A stretch of DNA of 46,810 nucleotides. It comes from an uncultured Geobacter sp. (lineage in GTDB: Bacteria > Desulfobacterota > Desulfuromonadia > Geobacterales > CAIOGM01). Positions 42,118 through 46,810 of the stretch are shown piece by piece; position 1 is the stretch's first letter, and every line of letters begins with the position of its first letter. Position numbers and translations under genes: made by a program. The stretch spans positions 1 through 46,810 of the forward strand of contig CAIUWK010000014.1 in assembly GCA_903902855.1 (NCBI GenBank). The letters are read 5' to 3'. The notes beneath the pieces are model-generated. The model saw only the letters and a program-made list of their open reading frames with translations. It had not been told where the DNA came from and searched no databases.

Positions 42118-42897
42118 TCAAACTTCAGCAAAATGTACATACCAGTCGTCAAACTGCGACAAATGATCATATTTCCTGATATATCCATTTGCTGTCAATA
42201 AATCGTATATCTTGTCACGCGCAGCAGAGTAGTTATGTTCACACGTAATGACTTTGAATGTATACTTGGAAAAGTCGAGATTACTCAATATTTCAAATTC
42301 GCTCCCTTCCGTATCAACTGACAGGTAATCGATATTACGAGGTGCGTCATATTTTGCAAGTAAATCATTAAGAGATATAGTTTCAATATTATACGTCAAA
42401 TGAATATCTTTTGATTCAGAGTTGTCACCTGACGATGGCAAGCAATCTACAGTAGAAAATTCTGCCTCACTGGCTTGATTGAAACTCACTATTGAACCTG
42501 AGTTACCCCAAACGCATTTTGTCTCAACGTGAGCATTTCTATTATTCTTCAATTCATCGTGCCAGCAAATAGCCGGCTCGGCAAGAATTCCCTTCCAGCC
42601 AAACTCCTTTTCCAAGAGGTATGTGTTACTCAAATAAACTCCGTTAGTTGCGCCGAATTCTACAAAATAGCCATTCCTTTTGAAATTTAATTCATGCAAT
42701 ACGAAAATATCTTGACGTAGTTGTGCTCTTGATTTGTAAAGTAAATCATTATTTATTGCCATCAATAAATTTGTGTCACTTATATTTCTGCCCTGTTTTT
42801 TTGCCGCAAGGGCTTCGATTTGACATACGAGATGTGGATGCTGGTGCATTAAATAGTTCAACATTTCCAGTAGAGTTGTATCCATGTTATTTGACAT
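42118..42897 (-). CDS. FkbM-family methyltransferase
   Basis: The 259-aa product has the FkbM fold: FVEFGATNGVYLSNTYLLE as the SAM-binding motif I (span about residues 78-96) and YLSVDTEGSEFEIL, the signature of the family (about 189-202). FkbM enzymes O-methylate sugars or other small molecules, often in surface-glycan clusters. The gene is markedly AT-richer than its neighbours and uses many A/T-ending codons, which suggests recent acquisition. Only a weak AGGG precedes the ATG. The substrate is unknown; the neighbouring minus-strand gene is a second methyltransferase. Confidence 0.85.
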   Translation of the reverse strand: MSNNMDTTLLEMLNYLMHQHPHLVCQIEALAAKKQGRNISDTNLLMAINNDLLYKSRAQLRQDIFVLHELNFKRNGYFVEFGATNGVYLSNTYLLEKEFGWKGILAEPAICWHDELKNNRNAHVETKCVWGNSGSIVSFNQASEAEFSTVDCLPSSGDNSESKDIHLTYNIETISLNDLLAKYDAPRNIDYLSVDTEGSEFEILSNLDFSKYTFKVITCEHNYSAARDKIYDLLTANGYIRKYDHLSQFDDWYVHFAEV

Positions 42898-42981
42898 ATA
42901 ATAGCCCTGTTGTTAGATGGTTGTTGCAATATTATATTGCGATCAATAATTGCATTCCGATAAGGAAGAGTCGGCTTTTAT

Positions 42982-43923
42982 TCACCTTACCGCCGACAGA
43001 GAATCACTTTTTATGACCTCGTAATGATTGCAATGGGTGCGCATTCTCCAGGCAATGGTTTCCGTCCGCTCAATCCGCCATGGAGGGACGAGGATATTCC
43101 CTTGCCCCTCCAGAAGAGAGCGCACATTTTTCGCCCCTCTCCCCGGATATGGGCCGGTCATTGTCCCTCCCAGCCACAACTCTTCAGTTGCCGGACCTGC
43201 CGACCAGGAAAACGGGTCGGCAAAGAGGAAAGACGCATGCCGACTCCGTGCCACTCGGTTCATCTCGAACAGATGAGCGAGGGGGTAACTGACACGATCC
43301 AGCACGTTGATGGAGGCCACTTGGCAGAAGGTATCGCGGGCAAAGGGGATTCTTAGGGCGTCGGCCACGATGAACTCCACATTGTCGGTCCGCCATGATT
43401 CCGGCAGGGAGAGGGAAAAATTTTCCAGCAGGTTTCCTTCCAAGGGGAGCGTAAACTCCAGATGTCGATCCCGGGCCAGACGGCGGGCTGTTTTGATGAA
43501 GTTGCCGGAGAGGTCGCATCCCACCGCCAGATCGCTTCTGGCAGCCATTTCAAAGGTAATCCTCCCCACAGAGCACCCCGCCTCGAATGCCGCGGAAATG
43601 TGGTCTGCAAGGGAGGCCGCCCATTGAGCGCCGGCAGTGCCGGAATCCGGATCACCCAGCAGGTCGCCGTAATGACTCCAGAGGTAGCGATCCGTCATTC
43701 CCCCTTCCTCGTACCGCCATTGTCCGCCGGAGGGACCGCTGTCGGGGTTCGGGAGCAGGTGGGCGATCCCTTCGCGTATGGGAAAGCGTCGGTTGCATTT
43801 TCCGCAGGAGAGGATGCCGGCAACGATGTCATCCTCCATTTCTCGGTGAACCGTGAGGCGTAACGGATATTCCTTGGGCAGGCATGTCGGGCAGATGAGA
43901 TGTGGCAGGAGGATTCGTTTCAT
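42982..43923 (-). CDS. SAM-dependent methyltransferase with N-terminal zinc ribbon
   Basis: The 313-aa product begins with a Trm112-like zinc ribbon (C11-P-T-C14 and C40-G-K-C43) with FPIREGIAHLLP after it, then a class I SAM methyltransferase domain with motif I GCSVGRITFEMA and VGCDLSGNFIKTA. Proteins of this build methylate small molecules or glycans, but the substrate here is unknown. I chose the ATG at 43923 because homology starts there; the open frame extends 85 residues upstream with no family match or ribosome site. GC content is normal for the window, unlike the FkbM gene 84 bp downstream. Confidence 0.8.
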   Translation of the reverse strand: MKRILLPHLICPTCLPKEYPLRLTVHREMEDDIVAGILSCGKCNRRFPIREGIAHLLPNPDSGPSGGQWRYEEGGMTDRYLWSHYGDLLGDPDSGTAGAQWAASLADHISAAFEAGCSVGRITFEMAARSDLAVGCDLSGNFIKTARRLARDRHLEFTLPLEGNLLENFSLSLPESWRTDNVEFIVADALRIPFARDTFCQVASINVLDRVSYPLAHLFEMNRVARSRHASFLFADPFSWSAGPATEELWLGGTMTGPYPGRGAKNVRSLLEGQGNILVPPWRIERTETIAWRMRTHCNHYEVIKSDSLSAVR

Positions 43924-44333
43924 ACTCTCTGGTCCATAACCGGAATACATCCCTTGCGTGTCTCGTAACGGAGCACCATGGCCGGTAAGTGTGACGTGGA
44001 ACAAACGCCATGTCAAGCGTGATGTCAGGAAATATGATTCGTTAATCTGATGTAGTTGTATTGCCTCAACTATCCGTGGAAATATCAACATTTTGAGGCC
44101 AATGAGTCGTTGCTTCGTTCGCTTCAGAGTTGAAGCCTTTAAGATCCCAGGGGGAGAGGGGTGGAAAATTCTTGACATGCAAACTTATGATGAAGAGTAT
44201 CCCTGGTTTCCCCTGCGTAAAATTCGTTCCAAGATTGACGCAACCAAAACCATGTGAGAAAATGATTTCTGTCCAGAGGCATGTCCCTTCAGGGGGCGGC
44301 CGACTGCGTCGAAATAGGCACTGGAGACCCGCG
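43924..44333. other. 410-bp region between divergent methyltransferase and response-regulator genes
   Basis: No convincing gene here. The methyltransferase frame stays open for 85 codons upstream of its start but codes for nothing recognisable. TTGACA at 44172-44177 (plus strand) and at 44016-44011 (minus strand) are good -35 words, but neither has a clear -10 at 17-18 bp (GAGTAT and CACACT respectively), so both are weak promoter candidates. Confidence 0.4.
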
Positions 44334-45806
44334 ATGCCAAATAATATGGTCGGCACTCCGCACCGGAATGAAACAGCAGTCGGTCAGATATTCTCTGGTG
44401 GAGCCCCCACCGACCAGCACAATCCTACCGTCAGTCAAGAAAGTGACCGCCTCAGCGTTCTCTGCGTAGATGACGAAGAGTCAATATTGCGTGCTCTCAA
44501 AAGACAACTCCACTACAAACCCTACGATGTGGTGACAACGACATCGCCCAATGAAGCGTTGGACCTATTGCGATCGCCAAACAACATCGGTCTGATCCTC
44601 ACCGATTACTGTATGCCGTCAATGACTGGTGCTGCTTTTCTGGAGCAAGCAAAAATGATCAGACCGGAAATACCCCGGATGATTCTGTCCGGACATGCCG
44701 AAACGAAGGTTACCCTGGATGCGATCAACCTGGGAGAAGCTTTTCGCTTCATTCTGAAACCGTGGAACGCTGGAGAGTTGGAAACAGCCATTGACGACGG
44801 CCTTCATAGATACCAGCTGGTAAAGGAAAACCAACGACTGGGGCTGCTGACCGTTAAACAGTCGGAAGAATTCCAGCTATTGAGCAGTAGTCTTAAACAG
44901 CGGGTCCTCCAACAAACCATACTCATCAGAAAAAAGCTGGCCGAGGAAAAACGACATATCTCGTTACTGGAAAAAACTAACAGGGCAATAGTAGACATGC
45001 TCGCCAACATTTTGTCGTCACGCAACCAACGCTTATATGGACATTCTGTGAATGTCTCAGCCATTGCGCTTTCCATGGCCATTGACTTGAATCTGCCCGC
45101 GGAACAAAAAGAAACAATCAGTATGTCAGGGCTTCTTCATGATTTTGGCAAGATATGCCTTTCAGACAGGTTGCTGGCAAAAAACGTAAGCTTATTCACC
45201 GCAGAAGAGATGAAAGAGTATCGTAATCACATAAATATTTGCATGTCTATTCTTTCCCACCATGAAGGATTGCAAGATATATCAAATACAATATTTACAG
45301 CAAATAACTATATACTGAATAAGTCAGGCACGACAGAAACTGATGATATTAACGTAACTATCAGTTCTAAAATAGTTGCCTTGGCAGATTGGACTGAAAA
45401 AGCTTTAGCAAGAGAGACAGGTTACAACCACCTTTCGAAGCGCCTGCAAAGTGAAATCGGGCATATCTTTGATAGCGAAATCATAGCTGCAGCCGCCAAC
45501 GCAATAATTAAAAAAGTAACTACTCCAAATTTTATCCTGGCAAGTCCTTCTACCAAAGTAGCAGCTGACAAACTCACTGAAGGGATGGTTTTGTCAATTA
45601 ATATCTATGGAAGCAATGGCTTGATCCTGGCCGGTAAAGGGATGCAAATTAATTCAAAAATGATTGAATTAATACAGAATTACATCGGAAAGTCCAAGCT
45701 TAAAACTACAGGTGTCAATATTTTCATAAAAAGCATTCCGGAAGATATAAACCTTAGCGAAATTGAACCGATACCCCTCGATTTGTTGCTACCGACAAAG
45801 AGTTGA
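44334..45806 (+). CDS. Response regulator with HD domain lacking the GYP motif
   Basis: The 490-aa product has a CheY receiver domain (about residues 40-155: acidic pair in CVDDEE, phospho-acceptor Asp in ILTDYCMP, LSGHAE and KPW), a coiled linker, and an HD domain (about 220-390) with the catalytic LLHDFGK. RpfG-type c-di-GMP phosphodiesterases carry HHExxDGxGYP after this; here the equivalent segment reads IFTANNYILNKSG, so the motif is absent. A C-terminal region of about 90 residues is unassigned. GGAG lies 7 nt before the ATG. The 3' half is AT-rich. The gene ends 12 bp from a truncated copy of a secreted-protein module. Confidence 0.83.
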   Translation: MPNNMVGTPHRNETAVGQIFSGGAPTDQHNPTVSQESDRLSVLCVDDEESILRALKRQLHYKPYDVVTTTSPNEALDLLRSPNNIGLILTDYCMPSMTGAAFLEQAKMIRPEIPRMILSGHAETKVTLDAINLGEAFRFILKPWNAGELETAIDDGLHRYQLVKENQRLGLLTVKQSEEFQLLSSSLKQRVLQQTILIRKKLAEEKRHISLLEKTNRAIVDMLANILSSRNQRLYGHSVNVSAIALSMAIDLNLPAEQKETISMSGLLHDFGKICLSDRLLAKNVSLFTAEEMKEYRNHINICMSILSHHEGLQDISNTIFTANNYILNKSGTTETDDINVTISSKIVALADWTEKALARETGYNHLSKRLQSEIGHIFDSEIIAAAANAIIKKVTTPNFILASPSTKVAADKLTEGMVLSINIYGSNGLILAGKGMQINSKMIELIQNYIGKSKLKTTGVNIFIKSIPEDINLSEIEPIPLDLLLPTKS

Positions 45807-45817
45807 AGTATAAAATA

Positions 45818-45886
45818 CTGGATAGTGTCACCGCTGACGGTGTTGGCGTAGGCGTCCAGGAGCGTGGGGTAGTAGATCGTGGTGGT
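45818..45886 (-). pseudogene. Remnant of the C-terminal module of a Geobacter-type secreted protein
   Basis: The minus-strand frame reads TTTIYYPTLLDAYANTVSGDTIQ and then breaks off into the 3' end of the response-regulator gene. It matches the start of the module in two intact proteins: VYYSTIPDAFAKALPGETIQ (9540-11498 gene) and FHYHQTILDAYNYSLEG..VTIQ (46110-46810 gene). Only about 23 residues remain; the GGFD and GSLTI parts that should follow are missing, so this is a broken copy, probably left by a rearrangement at the end of the response-regulator gene. Confidence 0.75.
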
Positions 45887-45903
45887 TCTGTTGTGCAAGT
45901 GTC

Positions 45904-45968
45904 CGGGGTTAGGTCTGGACCTGGACAAAGGCGGAGGGTGTATGTGTCAAAGTCCAGACCCCTGCCCG
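45904..45968. repeat. REP-like inverted pair, possible RAYT-associated element
   Basis: GGTCTGGAC (45912-45920) and GTCCAGACC (45952-45960) are perfect inverted copies 31 bp apart. The longer contexts, CGGGGTTAGGTCTGGAC on one side and CAGGGGTCTGGACTTTGACACA on the other strand, look like the GGGGTCAGGTCTTGACA-type words that flank REP elements. Near 46008-46022 a third, weaker copy (GACCTGCCCCC) appears. No transposase gene is in the window. With the module remnant, this is what the 303-bp gap at 45807-46109 holds. Confidence 0.55.
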
Positions 45969-46109
45969 CCGCGTACTCTCACCCCGCTGACAAACAACAG
46001 GAAGAAAACCTGACCTGCCCCCTCGCATTCCACTCATACCACTCGCTCCACTATAGATTTACTGTCACGGAGTAGGATTTTAGCTTATGCATAGGACTAC
46101 TGTTCGAAT

Positions 46110-46810
46110 TTACTGAACGATGAGCCTGTCAACTATTAAGCTTCCCTTGGAAATCGTCAGTATACCTTTTAGACTCGTATAATCGCTATTGATGGTAAAG
46201 TTGTTGTCAAATCCACCGAAAAACGTGACAGGTTGATCACGGTTAAGGTTGAAATTATCAGTAAGTCCAACCGCCAATGCCTGGATCGTCACCGGTACAC
46301 CTTCCAATGAATAATTATAAGCATCAAGGATTGTCTGATGATAGTGAAAAGAGGAATCGTATGTTCTGAAGGGAGGCAACGCATCAAATAATGCAGTAAC
46401 GTTTGTATCTGCGCTCATGCTTAGTGTGCACGTTTCGTTTGTAACCAAGCAGTTACCAGACCAGCCAGAGAAGTAGGAACCGACGGGAGTAGTTGGTGAA
46501 AGTGAGACGGATGTACTTGGTGGGAAGGTGGTGGAACAGAGATTCTCTGTGCAGGCAATTCCCGTCGGATTGCTATTAACCGAACCTTTTCCAGTGCCGC
46601 TAAAGATAACCGTCAGCGTTAGAGGTGACACATCAGTCAGTGTCACCGTAACATCGTGCCTGCCAACGTTCCCCGCATTATCTTTAACAAATGCAGTCAA
46701 CCATTTTGTCCCAAAAGTAGTAAATCCTGAATATGTTTGCGGAGGGTTCTGGGTAAATGTTAAAATGCTGGTCGAATAATCCAACGGTAACTCTGTATCG
46801 GAACCAACTA
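46110..46810 (-). CDS. C-terminal part of a secreted Ig-like/bacterial-repeat protein
   Basis: The frame runs from the right edge of the window to a TAA at 46112-46110, so the N terminus is missing. The visible 232 residues hold the end of an Ig-like domain (KWLTAFVKDNAGNVGRHDVTVTLTD, span), a bacterial-repeat domain with likely disulfides (GIACTENLC, GNCLVTNETCTLSM) and the shared C-terminal module ending GSLIVDRLIVQ. The domain order after the first part matches the YVTN protein at 9540-11498, so both are probably surface proteins exported the same way. Ligand or partner unknown. Confidence 0.82.
   Translation of the reverse strand, partial: VGSDTELPLDYSTSILTFTQNPPQTYSGFTTFGTKWLTAFVKDNAGNVGRHDVTVTLTDVSPLTLTVIFSGTGKGSVNSNPTGIACTENLCSTTFPPSTSVSLSPTTPVGSYFSGWSGNCLVTNETCTLSMSADTNVTALFDALPPFRTYDSSFHYHQTILDAYNYSLEGVPVTIQALAVGLTDNFNLNRDQPVTFFGGFDNNFTINSDYTSLKGILTISKGSLIVDRLIVQ

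Noticed and set aside
44130-44333. N-terminal extension of 68 residues on the response regulator
   Set aside because: The ATG at 44334 has a good GGAG, and the extension shows no domain and no ribosome site.
45803-46075. 90-aa plus-strand open frame after the response regulator
   Set aside because: It overlaps the broken module and REP-like pair on the other strand and has no family features or ribosome site.
1-46810. tRNA, rRNA and transposase genes
   Set aside because: I looked on both strands and saw no cloverleaf ending in CCA with a T-loop, no rRNA-like stretches and no transposase-like protein.

Overview
The window reads as chromosomal DNA of a Geobacter-like bacterium (Desulfuromonadales/Geobacteraceae). 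Pointers to this are a porin plus multiheme c-type cytochrome operon, secreted beta-propeller and Ig-like proteins that share one C-terminal module, a T-box leader in front of leuA, a complete KDO/Lpt lipopolysaccharide set, and a PTS phosphorelay with no sugar permease next to rpoN. I infer the family from content only; no database was searched.

Layout. (1) 1-6.8 kb: the start of an unknown minus-strand gene, then accD-folC-lptD and the sugar-nucleotide genes rfbB, rfbD and a cupin. (2) 6.8-9.5 kb: a three-gene operon for an outer-membrane barrel, a pentaheme periplasmic cytochrome and a lipoprotein cytochrome, closed by a terminator. (3) 9.5-11.5 kb: a secreted YVTN beta-propeller protein. 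(4) 11.6-20.7 kb: xseB-ispA-dxs, a TPR/metallopeptidase, an RsbW-like kinase, a UbiB-like kinase, an L,D-transpeptidase lipoprotein and ttcA. (5) 20.7-25.6 kb: kdsB-pyrG-kdsA-kdsD-kdsC. (6) 25.9-34.1 kb: lptC-lptA-lptB-rpoN-hpf-hprK-rapZ-EIIA-ptsH-ptsI, a long run with overlapping genes. (7) 34.1-38.5 kb, minus strand: an OMP, a DUF815-type ATPase and acnB, each of the last two followed by a clear terminator. (8) 38.5-40.7 kb: divergent promoters for acnB and leuA; leuA is preceded by a T-box with a probable CUC (Leu) specifier. (9) 40.7-42.0 kb: amtB with a good sigma-54 promoter. (10) 42.1-46.8 kb: an accessory-looking, partly AT-rich stretch with an FkbM methyltransferase, a second methyltransferase, a CheY-HD response regulator, a broken gene fragment, a REP-like inverted pair and a truncated secreted protein.

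Much of the window serves the cell envelope. lptD, lptC, lptA and lptB build most of the LPS export bridge, the kds genes plus pyrG make CMP-KDO, and rfbB/rfbD make rhamnose precursors. Regulation is layered: sigma-54 is encoded here and probably reads the amtB promoter here, HprK/HPr/EI/EIIA form a regulatory phosphorelay, and leuA is under tRNA-dependent attenuation.

The most unusual signal is a set of intergenic elements built from 7-bp units (at 11.9, 18.2-18.4, 25.65-25.78 and 38.87-38.92 kb). The heptamer sequence differs at each locus, but at three of them two arrays face each other as an inverted repeat. One sits inside the leuA T-box RNA, one exactly fills the xseB-ispA gap, and one contains five GGGG tracts spaced exactly 7 nt and then a second array that runs up to a start codon. 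A second unusual signal is the C-terminal module common to two secreted proteins here, with a third, decapitated copy at 45.8 kb.
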